This document shows, piece by piece, positions 1-12,381 of a DNA stretch of 64,000 nucleotides. Under the pieces are notes generated by a model that saw nothing but the letters and a program-made list of their open reading frames with translations, did not search any database and had not been told where the DNA came from. The DNA comes from Chamaelirium japonicum (taxonomy: Eukaryota; Streptophyta; Magnoliopsida; Liliales; Melanthiaceae): positions 35,248,910-35,312,909 of the forward strand of contig OX393549.1 in assembly GCA_947650365.1 (NCBI GenBank), in the 5' to 3' direction. How positions within the stretch are numbered: position 1 is the first letter of the stretch; each line of letters begins with the position of its first letter. The position numbers were made by a program, and so were the translations under genes.

Positions 1-2
1 TG

Positions 3-707
3 AAGAAGAACATAGGGTTAAGTGTATCACAAGTTGAATATTCGAGGGTAATTGGCAGTCTTATGTATATCATGAACTGCACGAGACCCGATATTGCCTA
101 TGCGATAGGCAGACTCAGTAGATACACTATTAACCCTAATAAGGAGCATTGGGATGCTCTAATTCGAGTTCTGAGGTACTTAAAACATACCTTGGATTAT
201 GGCATTTTCTTTGGTAGGTATCTTGCTGTCCTAGAGGGGTACAGCGATGCTAATTGGATTGCGGATTCTTCGGAAACCAAATCCACTAGCGGGTACGTGT
301 TTACCCTTGGAGGAGGTGCAGTTTCTTGGAAGTCATCCAAACAAACCTGCATAGCCCGATCCACTATGGAATCGGAGTTCATAACCCTAGATAAGACTAG
401 TGAGGAGGGTGAATGGCTAGGGAACTTTTTTATGGATATTCTTTTATGGCCAAAACCTATTCCTGCTGTTCTTATTCATTGTGATAGCCAAGCAGCTATA
501 ATGAGGGCCAAGAACAATTCTTATAATGGAAAGTCTCGACATATTCGTCGTAGACATAAATCTGTGCGACAGATGATAAAAGAAGGGATAATTGTCATTG
601 ACTATATAAGGTCAAAAGACAACATAGCAGATTCCTTAACTAAGGGACTAGCTAGAGAGCTAGTTCTAAATACATCAAGAGGGATGGGGCTGAGGCCTAA
701 GAATTAA
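3..707 (+). CDS. Ty1/copia polyprotein, 3' end (RNase H), partial
   Basis: The reading frame is open from base 3, enters from outside the window and ends at TAA 705-707. The first ATG at 63 is internal and not a real start. The protein matches the end of the copia reverse transcriptase region (TRPDIAYA) followed by RNase H. The RNase H acidic positions sit in YSDANW, TMESEF and HCDSQAA, and the protein ends in a GMGLRPK tail. RNase H removes the RNA strand during reverse transcription in the cytoplasmic virus-like particle. The frame has no stop or shift, so this part could be intact. The upstream gag, protease, integrase and most of RT lie outside the window. A roughly 570-base untranslated stretch separates it from the LTR. 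Family assignment is firm; the clade within copia is not determined. Confidence 0.93.
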   Translation, partial: KKNIGLSVSQVEYSRVIGSLMYIMNCTRPDIAYAIGRLSRYTINPNKEHWDALIRVLRYLKHTLDYGIFFGRYLAVLEGYSDANWIADSSETKSTSGYVFTLGGGAVSWKSSKQTCIARSTMESEFITLDKTSEEGEWLGNFFMDILLWPKPIPAVLIHCDSQAAIMRAKNNSYNGKSRHIRRRHKSVRQMIKEGIIVIDYIRSKDNIADSLTKGLARELVLNTSRGMGLRPKN

Positions 708-1277
708 TAAGTTTCCGATAACAGTAACCCAACCTTTGTGACTGGATATCCCAAGAACAAGGTTCAATGGGATAACAAGTTATCCGAGGAACTTGTGGGA
801 ATGCTACCAAGCATATTACCCCTCCCTATGATGTGGTAGTACATTATGTATCGTTGTGAGGCTGAGTCATAGACTCTTAATGCTATCTATAGCTGGAATA
901 CCAGTGGGGTGAATAGATACAGATCACTCTTTATAGATTGCACCTATACGAGTGTGGAAGTGAGGCCGCTTCCTATGAGAATTGGGGCCAATTCTCTAGA
1001 GCGCTTGTTAAAACCGGGGAGAGCTCATGGCCGTGAATGAGCACAACCGAGAGAGGAACTCAATGATGATTTAAGGATGTGTGAGTTGCCTGTTGACTAA
1101 GTCTACTATCCAAACTGAGCAGTTCAAGACTTAGGTCACTACTCAGTTAGTAAACCCTACAGACAATCTCTTAACTGCGGTTCAAGTCGAAAGACACCTC
1201 AGTGATTGCACATTCCTATGGAACTCCAAATTTTATTTTGAATTTTTTTGAGATTTAAAATCATTCATGTGGGGGAT

Positions 1278-1535
1278 TGTTGGTTTTGAATTTTGAATTC
1301 AAATGTTTTTTGAATGTTTTTGACTCTCAAATCAGTTGCCGGGTTTTGTGGGAACGAGTGTAACAGAAATATGATCAGTTGAGATGAGATCATGGGTTAG
1401 TTGAGAGGTTAGATGAGATCATGGGGTTGTTGAGAGGTTAGAGGAGATCATGGGTTCTGTTTTCAGCACCAGTTTTAAATACAGAACCTTTGGGAACCCA
1501 TGCAGTAATCTCTCTTCATCATTCACTCTCACAAC

Positions 1536-1587
<52 letters not shown>

Positions 1588-2107
1588 AACTCTAGTACGA
1601 ACCTGTGGGAGTCCAGCACCCCTTCGATCCCTTTCGTCCAAGGTGACGTTGCTTGCTTCTGAAGGAGGTTGAGTGCTAAAGCTTCTCTTTGAAGCTGAGG
1701 TGTTCGTCTTGAAGCCGACAAGCCGCTATTTGGAGGAGCTACAAGGGGTCGTGATCGGTTCATCATCCATCAAAGCTTTCCTTCTTCAAATCAGATTTTG
1801 ATATTAATCTTTTGGAGTTTCCTGAGAGTTCCTACGAGCTCTCCTTGGTGCGGAGAAGCTTGAAGTCGTTGTACCCTGGGGGCTTATCGTCGGAGGCCGG
1901 GAGCACCATCCTACAGCGGCGATCTAGTTTTCAGGGCATTGTGCAAGCACAAGCCTCGGCTCATTTCTTTCGATAAGTCTTTCATTCTCCTTCTCTTCTT
2001 TCCCTTATTTTGCATCTCTGTAGAATGCCTTAGCTTCCCATCCTTATCTAATTAACTCTCCATGAACCATTGCATGCTAATAGAATAGAACTCTATTTTT
2101 CCCAACA
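1278..2107 (+). repeat. 3' LTR of the copia element
   Basis: The segment begins TGTTGG and ends CCAACA, the perfect inverted termini expected of an LTR. It is preceded by the purine-rich tract GTGGGGGAT at 1269-1277, a good polypurine tract. It is 830 bp long and carries a (CT)n tract at about 1543-1584. The matching 5' LTR is outside the window, so the TSD (candidate CCCCC just after 2107) cannot be checked. Short open frames here are translations of the CT repeat. Confidence 0.8.
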
Positions 2108-2275
2108 CCCCCCAATAGCAGGTCCTCCCTAACCGGACCCTGCCACCCCGTCTCTCTCTCTCTCTCTCTCTCTTTCTCCCTCTCTCTCTCTCTCTTTCTC
2201 TTGAATTGCAGTGGGCCCCACGGTTGTAGCATACACAGGATGTGTTTGAAAATTTTCCCAACCCGACTCCACCGC

Positions 2276-2308
<33 letters not shown>

Positions 2309-2920
2309 TGGTTTTTTTTGGGGGGTTATTAGCCTAAGACCCCTCTAACCAACCCAACTTTAGGATAACCCACTGAACCTTTGCATTTGAGCTCTAACCC
2401 CTCTAATCAACCCAACTTTACCAAAAACCATTCCCATTTTTTTTAATTCCGACACCACCCCCACCCCCTCTCCTCTCTCGATTGACCACGACAGAGGTGG
2501 AGGTGAAGGCATAGGCAGGCGCGAGCAGCGGAGACGGCAGCGGTGGGCACAAGTAGCAGCGGTGGAGCCAGAGTTGCAGGAGGCGGAAGCAGAGGCGGTG
2601 GGCGCGAGCAGCGGGGTGGGGTTCGGTTTGGAGTTTCTAGGTCTAGGGTTCATCCCATGGCCTGTAGATTAGGTCCGGCCGGCCGGGGGGAGGGGTTCGG
2701 TTAGGTCCGGCGATGGCGGGGGGGTGGCAACGGTTCGATTAGGTCCGGCGACGACAATGGCGGAGCGGGGGGGGCAGAAAACCTAAATTAGAAGGGGGAG
2801 GAGGGGCATTTTCATCCACAGGGGGTTCAGCTCAAATGAAAATGTGGTTGTGACTGTTGCTCGAAAAGCATCTCTAAAAGGGGCTTTTCACCAACTCCCC
2901 CCTTTTTTCTTAAACCCCTG

Positions 2921-2970
<50 letters not shown>

Positions 2971-2998
2971 AAAAACCCCACGACCCCTTTCCCCCAAG

Positions 2999-3040
<42 letters not shown>

Positions 3041-3209
3041 CTCGCTCTATCTCTCTCTCTCTCTCTCTCTCTCCCTCCCTCCCTCCGTATCTCTCTCTTT
3101 CTCTCCATCTCTCTTTCTCTCTCTCTATGTGTCTCTCTCTTTCTTCCCCATGATCTTTCTCTCTCTCTCTATCTCTCTCTCTCTCTCTCTCTTACCCCGA
3201 TCTCTCTCT
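2108..3209. repeat. CT/GA microsatellite belt
   Basis: Repeated (CT)n tracts occur at about 2151-2203, 2277-2309, 2925-2968, 3003-3072 and 3158-3191, separated by short unique DNA. The middle part (2450-2780) is GC-rich with GGCGGC-type runs. Open frames across it encode only Arg-Glu or Ser-Leu repeats. No gene is visible. Confidence 0.85.
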
Positions 3210-3645
3210 TAGGGCTGGCAATTTTGAACCCGATACGACAGACCCGACCCGACCCGACACAAAATTAGCGGGTCTGGGTCAAACAGGTTTGGGTCGTAAA
3301 CGGGTCGACACAACTAACCCATTTAGTAAATGGGTCGGGTCCGGTTTTTGTCTCCAACCCGTTTAAGATCCGTTTAAAATTCAATGGGTCGGTCGGGTCA
3401 GGTATACCCAGCATCCGATCACAGTCTGTGATGGGTTCAATGGACGGTTGTGAGCTGGACACCCATGATGGTGAGTTACAACGAAATAAAAAATTAAAAA
3501 AACAAAGAATAAATATTTGAATGGGTCTTACCGAGTCTTAGCAGGTCTACCCGTTTACAAACGGGTCGAGTACGAGTTTAGGGCTAAACACGATTAGTTA
3601 AACAGGTCGGGTCCGGGTTTAGGGGTTTTGGACACGACACGAACA
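3210..3645 (-). mobile_element. GGGTCGGGT-rich hAT-like element, truncated
   Basis: It opens with TAGGGCTGGCAATTT, the inverse of the right terminus of the related elements at 8199, 9325 and 56279. It carries the same array of CGGGTC/GACCCG words, reading from the minus strand. The expected second terminus near 3645 cannot be found and no TSD is visible, so it is an eroded or truncated copy. Confidence 0.6.
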
Positions 3646-5575
3646 CTAAAACGTGAAAACGGGGTTAAAACTTTATTCAAGACGTAGGCGACACTACATG
3701 CTGCCCCCCGTTATTACATTTATGTAGTCTATGGCAAACCGTGGTTTGGCCATAGCTAGGCAAGTGCACATTCGCACCAAGTCTTGGCCAATGTCACCTA
3801 CCAACGCAGTATGTCCGAGAGTTTTGACCTATTAGTATGTTCAAATAGCATTTTTTTCTATTTTCCTTGCTCTGTGCATGTGTGTTATTTTTATCATTGC
3901 CCGTACCGATATTATTCATGTTTATTTATTTTTTTCTCTTTCTCTGTTTCAGGAGAATCAAGAGATAGAGGTCCCATCTGCAAGATAGAGAGAGGGGGGG
4001 GGGGGGGGGGGGGGGGGGGGTTGCAAGAGAGAGAGGATCAAGAGATGGAGGTGAACATATCCTAATCATTTTTCCTTCTTTCTCTCATCCTTATTTAGGC
4101 TGCAATTGAAGGGAGCAAAATGTAATATAACTTTTACTCGTCTGGTAATTTTTATCTGATAAAAACTGAATTGAAGGGGGCAAAATAATTTTTAGTATTG
4201 CATGCCATAATTTTTTTCTGGTAAATTACACTTTGCCCTCTTGATTCATGAATAATTTCAAGGCCATTTATGGGTTAGACAACGCCTTTATCTTCCCAAA
4301 GCCTCACATGGACGTATAGTGGATATTCGTATTGCATGCAATCCTATTTGTAATTAGCATGATATCGCTATGAACAAGAAGGGAAATATGCAAACCCGCT
4401 CCCAATACTCATGGAATGGCTACAAATTATTTGGTCTTCTTCCTTTGAGAGGCCATCATGTTTTTATAGTTGTTTGGTCATTGCAACTGTAAAGTTTTAG
4501 GAGCTGCAAACTATTTGTTGTGGGCAATAGTCACCCAAATACCCTTGATGCATGGATCACCAGACATGATTTTAAAAGTTTATTATTTTCTTTGTCTTAT
4601 ATAGATTATGGGAAATCGGATTTTTCTATCGTTGACATTTGGCCCGAAACATAGATTTTTCTAAGTGTTGAGGCAGCATACACTGATTGGGTTTGTTTTA
4701 TAAAACACCCAAATCTTCAAATCTTTCGAGGTAGACTATTGAACTTCTTTCTTCTTCTTCCAAGTCATGCTATTATTCCATGATGTTTTTTTCTTTTTTG
4801 TCAAATTTCTCTTTGATAGGTAAAATAGAAGTAAGGTTCGTGTGGCTCTTTAGAGCTGCACACGAAGCAAACAAGATCTCAATTGGGGGTTCATTGTATC
4901 TTGCGATCGGATTAGCCAATAGACCCACATGTGGGAAGCGATCAAGCTAGGTCTTAGGCCAATGCCCAATGCACCTCAAATCCAAGCCAAGAAACACAAA
5001 TAAATTGATCAATTCAAGTATCATCTAATCCAATCCATATTTAAATTTTAAAGCATCCAAGAGTTCCTTTACTGATTTTTGCTGATTTTGCTAATTTTTT
5101 TGCTGAATTTTGCTGATTTTGTTGATTCACAAATAGCTAAGAAATAAATGAGACATCATTATTTTCAAGTTTATGCATTAAGGTCCTTGGGCAACGGTTA
5201 CAATGAACAAAAGGGCCATACTTAGTATTTAACGGCAAAAAATTTCTTTTGGCAACGGATTCAAACATCTTTTCATTAATGAAATCAACTTTTGCTTACT
5301 CTTCAAAAAGAAAAACACATTTCAGTAAAGCTATGAGCTTTATGAAATTCATTGATTTTTTCTTTAATAAAAATGAATAATTTGATGATATATATCTTTG
5401 AACAATTAGATGATGGGCATTGTATTTTTCACTTCCCTATTTGATCTCCCATCACTGCACAATGTGTTTCGGAGAGAGTTTGAATTGCAGCAGCTCATAT
5501 TGTTCTTCATAGTCCAAGGGATACCATGGCGCCCCACAAAGAAACCAAGTGACTTCAAGTGCCTGTAAGGCCAAG
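3646..5575. other. Unassigned intergenic DNA with a G27 homopolymer
   Basis: No gene or transposon termini are recognised. A pure run of 27 G occurs at 3994-4020, flanked by GAGAG motifs. Such a run is prone to assembly and sequencing error, so its length is uncertain. The rest is AT-rich single-copy-looking sequence. Confidence 0.5.
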
Positions 5576-6070
5576 GGATACCATTGGTGGAGGCTTCGAC
5601 GGAGGTCTATCGTTGGTGCTGACGGATGCCATTGTTGAGGCTTCGACGGATGCCTATTAGAGGTGACGGTGGGCATCATTGGTGGAGGCTACAAAAGAGG
5701 CCTATTGGAGGTGCCGACGGGTGCTATTGGTGGTGGTATCGACGGATGTTGATCGAGTCCTGGCAGACATCATTGTTGGAGGCTACGATGGAGGTCTATT
5801 TGGAGGCGCCGGTTGGTGCCATTGATGGAGACTTTTACGGACACCTATTGGAGGTGCCTATTGCATTGCATGTGGAGGCTTCGAAGGAGGCCTATTTGGA
5901 AGCATCGGCGGGCACCATTGGTAGAGGTATCGATGAATGCCGATCGGAGTTGTCGGCGGGCGTCATTGGTAGAGGAATCGAACGATACCTATCGGTTTTT
6001 GGCTGGCACCATTAGAGTGGCATCGAACGATATCTATCGGGTGTTGGTTGGCGCCATGCATTAGAGTGGC
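5576..6070. repeat. Degenerate minisatellite, roughly 50-60 bp period
   Basis: Variants of a unit containing GGAGGCTTCGACGGA, then CCATTG(G/T)TGGAGG, then a cytosine-guanine-rich GCCGACGGGTG word recur about nine times. Spacing is irregular. Overlapping open frames of 83-129 codons are by-products of the repeat and show no conserved domain. Confidence 0.55.
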
Positions 6071-6760
6071 ATCAACATGTCGGTTTGAGCCATTGATTGG
6101 TTACCTTTCCAGACGGCAACGAGCGATATGATAGGGTCACCAACAGGTGACAGGCGGAGGTGCCGATGAACACCAACTTTGTAGTCATTGACGGATGAAC
6201 ACAATCTTGCAGTCGTCGAGGGACAACATTTGTTTAGATGTCAACTGGCAGCGTTTTGGATGTCAACGTATGGGAATCATTTGATTGCGACGGTGGCCGC
6301 TTTGATAATGTCAAAGCCGCAATCGTTTGGCTATCGACAGGAACACTTTGGTTATCGACGGACAGCACCTTTGGTTGCGATGATAATACGGTCGCTTTGG
6401 TGGCTATCTAGCCACATTTGCTTAGAGGATCGAGCGCAGATGTGCGCAGAGTCCATATTTGATGAGTTGTATCCATGGGAATCAACCATATTAAAAAGAA
6501 TTTTAAATGTTCGCCCAAGTTCCTATGATTGTTCTTGTTTATATTTATGCTCCTGGTTTGTACAATGTGGCGCTCCCGCTTCCGCTGCACACAACACATG
6601 TGATGTCGTGAATGTCATTTCAGCAAACAATGACGGAGAAGAATGTTGGCACCATATATGCCATCAAAGCATGACTATCACTAGAAGTACGATGTATTCA
6701 TTTTCATTTAAGCCCTAGATGATAATATATAGATTGATGGATAAATCGAGACCAAAAGAA

Positions 6761-6856
6761 TTTTCTTATAGGAATATTTTTTTTTTTGAGAACCCCTTCT
6801 GAGGGAGGGAGGGTTTGGCGGACCCCAACCAGAATTTTTTTTTCTTATAGGAATAT
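6761..6856 (-). mobile_element. Very short LINE 3' tail with 17-bp TSD
   Basis: A 17-bp direct repeat (TTTTCTTATAGGAATAT) lies at 6761-6777 and 6840-6856. Between them is a 62-bp segment that, on the minus strand, reads AACCCTCCCTCCCTCAGAAG followed by poly(A). This resembles the 3' end of the LINE at 13029-13455. A long TSD next to poly(A) is the signature of target-primed reverse transcription. The insertion is therefore a minimal, 5'-truncated LINE copy. Confidence 0.75.
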
Positions 6857-8004
6857 TGGTCGATCAATACGAGATAATTTAACAACCAAATATCAGCCAA
6901 CAAATTAAAGGTTGCTACAAATATGGTAACAATCTCTCCTTTGGTAATATTTGTGTCAAAACTAAGTACTCGTCTAATCTCACATTTTCTCCCCCTTTTG
7001 GCACAAAAGATGACAAAGCAGAAAAGAGCAAAGACGACAGGCCACGGAGAGAGATGAAAGAAAAACATAAGTTGTCACAAACATGACAAATTGATGAAAA
7101 TCCGCCCAAAAAAGCATTGGGACAAAGGCCGAAACAAGCACCTGACCATGAGACAAGCGAAGCTGGTGACTACAAAGGAACATGTGATATGTAAGACTAG
7201 TGCATGCCCGTGCCTGTCGGTACTATAGCGGACCGCCTTCAGTGGCAACACATTTGTTGGCACTACAGCGGGCCGCCTTCGATGGCAACATACATAAACG
7301 CCTTCGGTAACAAACACTTTCGACGCCAACACCAACATTCATAGGGACACCATATTTCTCGCCTATGCCGATTGGCACAAAGCTAGCGCCTTTAGCACGA
7401 CCAACTCCCCCCTCCTCCTATGATTGATCAATGATAATTGTTTCTATTCGAACGGATTCCTCGAAATCGACCCGATGGCCGGTTTGGGGCGGTCAAAATT
7501 TCAACAGGCTGGTTTATAGCCGTTGATGTAAACAACGATCACTGGATGAACGGTCAGGTTTAGTGCAGTTTAAATGGGCTTTTAAGGGTTTAGTGCAGTT
7601 TAAATGGTTAGGAAAAGAGTTGGTTGACAGGAAAATAGAGATCGTGTGTTGAGTTTTGAACGAATGATTAGATCTATTCGGTTCATTTTTGTTCAGTCAG
7701 CTTGTCCTAGTCAGCTTCCGTTTTGTCTAGTCAGCACAAAACCGACGTGCCATGTTATATAGATAGTAAAGCTCAAAAGTTGAAACTGCTCATTGCGACA
7801 GTTCGAACGCTTTCGCTAGGATCTCTTCGGATCTCTTTCGATGTCGGTTTGTCACCTCGAGCTGGTGATTCTTCGTCAATGGCAATGGTGAGCCGAGGAG
7901 GCAGCTAAAGATCGTGGCTGCCTCTGTTCGCATGGCTGAGACCGGGTCAAGACTCAGACATCTTGGGTACATCCATGCATGCCTAGGCAGGCAGGGAATA
8001 TGAG
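6857..8004. other. Unassigned intergenic DNA
   Basis: No protein homology or transposon termini were seen. The stretch 7195-7345 contains repeated GGCAACA(C/T) and CCGCCTTC(A/G)(A/G)TGGC words, loosely similar to 29195-29290. It may be an eroded repeat. Open frames on the minus strand at 6766-7338 show no recognisable domain. Confidence 0.4.
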
Positions 8005-8012
8005 TCGTAGAG

Positions 8013-9169
8013 TAGGGGTGTAGAATGGGCCGGGATGGATCGACCAGCCCGAAGGTATTTCTGGCCGGGCCTAGAGAAGCTAACCCTGGAAAGGCCCTTT
8101 AGCTCTTCGAGCTGGGTCGAGCCTCGGGTCAAGGGTATAAGTCCAAGTCTGGGTCCGGTCCGTGTATAAATATATATTTGGAATTTCGGATCTGGTTATA
8201 GGGGTGGCAATGGGTCATGACGGGTTGGATTCGTGTCTTGTCTAGTTTCAGGTCATGTCCAAAACCCCTAGATCCGGACATGACATGTTTAACTAATCAT
8301 GTCTACATCCTAAACCCATTTATCACACGGGTCTATTCAGTTGACCCAATCTGACTCGATCCGACCTGACCCGATAGACCCGCTGATACTATATATTGCA
8401 ATATCGATTGCGGGTAGACCCGACACGACCCGTTGAATTTCAAATGGGTCTTCCTGGTCTATCATGTCCAGACCCTAAACCCGTACCCGACCCGTTTTTT
8501 AAACGGGTCTATCGTGTCGCCCGTTTACGACCTGAACCCATTTAATCCTGACCCAGGCCCGCTAACTTCGTGTCGGGTCCAAAATTACCAGCCCTACCTG
8601 GTTTAGACAAAAGCCGATGTATTTTTAATATTATTTTTTTCACAAGTTTGCTTGTGGGATTGAACGCCAAACCTTACTAAACAATTACATCACGTGCAAC
8701 CATACATATAAAAGTTTTCTTTTTTATAAAAAATTCAAGGATAATCATCTTTACCTAGATAGCACACATGAAAAAAAAAACCAACTTATTCTAAAACATC
8801 TAGCTGCATCAAATATACTCAGTTTTATGGACTGATCATTTTAACCGTCAATTTGATAAGCAAATTTCATGCATCTAGAGATCTTAGAATGAACTGATCT
8901 TTTTACAAGTGTGCTATCAAAGGGAATATGATCATTCTTATAAACACAAATTTTAAAAAATAACCTCTAAGAGCCGGATGTACGTTAGCAGCAGGAAGAT
9001 TACCAAATGCACAGTAGTTGGGTTGGGTTCTTAGGCCGGGCCCGAGCCAGGCTGCAGGCTCAGGGTGGCAGCCCGAGCCTAGCCGGCCTATGATTTTTTC
9101 GGACCGAGCTGGTTCAACTGTTGACTTTTGGGCCGGACTCGGGCCGATTGGATTTTTTTTACACCCCTA
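8013..9169. mobile_element. hAT-like non-autonomous element (outer), 8-bp TSD
   Basis: The termini are TAGGGGTGT and ACACCCCTA, perfect inverted repeats. They are bounded by an exact 8-bp direct repeat TCGTAGAG (8005-8012 and 9170-9177), the TSD length of the hAT superfamily. The ends are rich in GGCCGGGC and CGAGCC words and there is no transposase. A second element of related type (8199-8596) sits inside it, so the outer element is about 760 bp without the insertion. Confidence 0.82.
8199..8596. mobile_element. hAT-like MITE nested in the 8013 element
   Basis: The termini are TAGGGGTGGCAAT and ATTACCAGCCCTA. The flanks TCTGGTTA (8191-8198) and CCTGGTTT (8597-8604) agree at 6 of 8 positions, an aged 8-bp TSD. 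The interior is a run of GGGTC/GACCC words. It belongs to the same family as 9325-9731 and 56279-56778. Confidence 0.75.
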
Positions 9170-9324
9170 TCGTAGAGTCGGGATGAAGATCAGACAACCA
9201 ATTGCTCCTAATGTCAGTGGGTGTTGGTCAGCCGGCTACAATGGCCTGGCAGTGGTTGCTGCCTGATGTGCTGCAAAGGAGGTTGATGGATCGAGCTGCG
9301 ATTGACCGACCTACTGCCTGAAAG

Positions 9325-9731
9325 TAGGGGTGTCAACGGGTCGGGTTCATGTCTTGTCTACTTTCGGGTCGTGTCTAAAACCCCTAGACCCGGACCCAAC
9401 CCGTTTAACGAATCATGTCTAGATCCTAAACCCAAACGCGACCCGCTAATAAACGGGTAGACCCGATAAGACCCGTTTACCACACGGGTTTATTCAGTTG
9501 ACCCGATCCGACCCAATCCGACTCGACCCGATAGATCCACTGGTACTATATATTACAGTATTGGATTACAAGTAGACCCGACCCGTTGAATTTTAAACGA
9601 GTCTTACCGGATCTACCGTGTCCAGACCCTAAACCCGGACCCGACCCGTTTATTAAACGGGTCGACCCGAACCCGTTTAGCCCTGACCTAGACCCGCTAA
9701 CTTCGTGTCAGGTCCAAAATTGCCAGCCCTA
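9325..9731. mobile_element. hAT-like MITE, GGGTCGGGT family
   Basis: The 407-bp element begins TAGGGGTGTCAA and ends TTGCCAGCCCTA. It is flanked by CCTGAAAG (9317-9324) and CCGGAAAG (9732-9739), a TSD matching at 7 of 8 bases. There is no coding capacity. A 60-codon open frame over its right end is accidental. Confidence 0.8.
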
Positions 9732-10837
9732 CCGGAAAGGGAGGTCGGTGATGCTTGCAGGAAAGTGAGGAAGAGGTCGGTCTTTAGGTAGATAGAGAAG
9801 GAGGTCGAAACGATGCCATTACTGGCAGTCGAGAGCTTCTTCGGGCCATCGACAGCTAGACGAAGCAGTGGTTGAAGTTGATGATGAGATCGGGATAGTC
9901 TGAGACCTGGTGGTAGAAAATCATGTACCCAGGGGGGCTATAAATCCCTTGATCGCCGGACATCCTTTCACATGCTAGCTTGTGTGCCGCCCTAGCCATT
10001 TCTATCGAGGCTAGGACTCTAGAGAGGGGTTAAGTGCCGGCGCCACGTGGCGTGCGTCCAGGCCTTGCAATATCTAAGCACTCACAATTAATATCCGTAC
10101 ATATATTATCCCCTCTAGGGTTTCATCAAGCTTATCCAGAGTTCTAGCCTCCAATGGTACCTACTTATGATTCTAGCATATATCAAGAAAGTTATAGCCT
10201 TATAGACTCACATTTCTTGATCTACAAATTAAATTCTATATTCATATAGAGACAATTGTAGCTTGGCTCGAGTCCTTTGACTAACTTCGAAGCAAAGCAA
10301 GCTAGATCTAATATTCTTAATCACAAACAAATGGAGAATTATTCTTAATCAAAATATGATCAAGTAAATTTTGATGATTTTTTTATGGACTTGCATTTAT
10401 AAAGACTACCGATCTAGTCTATCTAGAAGTATAAATATATATGAAAATAGTTTTAACGCCATGTTATGCGTATACGTTAAATATATGAGTGTTTGTTGGG
10501 TGCACGGGAGATGACCAAACATAAATGGAAATTAAATGGAGGAAGTCGTATGGGGAAAGCAATTAAGCTAATTAAAAGATGGGTATTAGAATCATGGAAT
10601 AAAGTATTAAGCTAATTTGATGAAAAAGTCGAGTTAATTCAGAATGTGATAATGGGGTGTTGTTTTCAAAAAGGAAAATGCTATTTGATTAGACAGGGAA
10701 TTTCGTTTTTTGCGATTTTTCTATATAACCCTAGCTAGTGTGTAATGGCAGACAGGGAATTTAAAGGGTAGATCCAAGTTTTTCATCAATAAAACTTTTG
10801 AGAATTTTATCTTTTTTACTTATTGTTCTGTTTATGG

Positions 10838-11103
10838 TTTTTTTTTTTCTGAGGGTATACCCGTCCTACATAGAGTGATGCATGTAAGTGCCATTGCACC
10901 AGAGAGCCCACAATTTGAAGCCTGCCAACCACATGTGCGCAAAAAAAAAATTCTCGCCAGAGACCGATCGAGCTAGTCTTATTTTTGCCTCAAGAGTACC
11001 ACATTATTTATGTGTTGCTTGGCATAATACAAACCCGGATTCGATCCTATGGCCTTCCAATTAAGTAGGAAACAATTGGTTAACCGTTGGGATACAACCG
11101 TAG
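10838..11103 (-). mobile_element. SINE-like element (copy in duplication unit 1)
   Basis: Read on the minus strand it has a tRNA-like head (GTTGTATCCCAACGGTTAAC), a B-box match GGATCGAATCC (11037-11047), a roughly 200-base body and a poly(A) end at 10838-10848. These are the parts of a tRNA-derived SINE. Imperfect direct repeats (TTATTGTTCT / CTATAGTTCT) flank it. The same element occurs in unit 2, so it was inserted before the duplication. It could alternatively be a LINE tail. Confidence 0.45.
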
Positions 11104-11431
11104 TAGTCTACCTATAGTTCTTGGTATACCAAGGAATCAACAAAATTATGGATACCCTTGTTTCTGCTCTTTTATTTGTGTGTGTGATCGAATATCAATA
11201 TAGATTCGAGGAAGGTTGTGCCAGATTCCGCCTCGTCATGCTTGACTCTACGCCTGCTCACGCCCGGATCGGGCCACCCAAACATGGCACCCGATCACAG
11301 TTGCATGTTGCACCTAGATCGAGGTACCATGTTAGGTTGATCCGATTTGAAAGAAAAATAGGGTGTCTGAAAAGTAATTTCCATAAAATATAAAGAAATG
11401 TGGTGAAATGAAAATAAAAAAGAGAGACAGA

Positions 11432-12381
11432 TGGTGCCGGAAAATTAGCGACATCCCGCCAAGAAAGCGCACAAAGTGGCACAAGGAGAATACCTCCTTT
11501 TCTTAACATTAGGAGTCCCATACTGTAAAGTGACTCTTGCACGTCGCCCGCAGCTGCCGATCAAAGATTGCCCGCAATTAGCTCGCTTGCGAGGTCGCCA
11601 GCGGTTAGCTCGCATGAAAGCCTGGATCAAATATTACCCGCAATCAGTTCGCCCGCGAGGTCGCCAGCGGTTAGCTCGCACACGGGTTTGGATACGAAGA
11701 TTGCCCGCTAGCAGCTCGCCCGTGAGGTCGCCAGCGGTTAGCTCGCACACGAGCCTGGATACCAAGATCGCCCGCGATTAGCTCGCGTGAGATCGCCTGC
11801 GATCAGTTCGCACGTGAGGTATCGCTTCCTGGTAGAAACCTAGAACACTTTAGAAAATTCAAACACCAACATCTCGGATATCCACCCCACATGCGGAGAC
11901 AACCAATTCGTTTGTGGAAGAGGTCGTCTTTTGCTTATAGATATCACATACCGTAAGGCGGTACCAGATCGACAGATATCTTCGTTCCAGAGGAACTGCG
12001 TCGATGATTGTAGACCAAGTTTGCTCCGTGTGAACCTGCTTGGCTGCAAGTAAAACCGACTCTCAGTCTAGATCTTTCTGAAATGCCACCTAAAGTGGAC
12101 AAGACCGACGTATCCCCCCCTCAACCTCGAACAGCCAGCAAAACGACAAAACACATTTAAAGACCCATGTGCGAGCATGATGATGCCCGAAGGGACAGGC
12201 AAACCCACACGTGTTGATCTGCAATGGTCGGAGAGAGGCTATAAAGGTACAACCCCAGGCTCCGAAGTACATGTTCGATTTCCAAAACTACCTACCAGTT
12301 ATCAAATCCTCACCCTTTGAGCTTGACTGACTTGATCGTCACGTGCAGGTCGCAGGAGCCATCTTACGAGATTTCACCCCA
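11432..12381. mobile_element. Probable solo LTR inserted in unit 1
   Basis: About 950 bp present in unit 1 are missing from the matching point of unit 2 (near 15375), so this is an insertion. It begins TGGTG and ends CCCCA, LTR-like TG...CA termini. The candidate TSD is imperfect (ACAGA / ACAAT). No internal retroelement genes are present, which suggests a solo LTR. The right boundary and the class are inference. Confidence 0.5.
11571..11820. repeat. 67-bp minisatellite
   Basis: Three full units (11571-11636, 11637-11703, 11704-11770) and a partial fourth repeat the core GAGGTCGCCAGCGGTTAGCT preceded by CCCGC. They lie in the solo-LTR-like insertion. An open frame across them (11476-11781) is not a recognised protein. 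Confidence 0.85.

Noticed and set aside
5626-6064. Overlapping 83- and 129-codon frames
   Set aside because: They follow the degenerate minisatellite and have Trp/Cys/Gly-rich composition without a domain.
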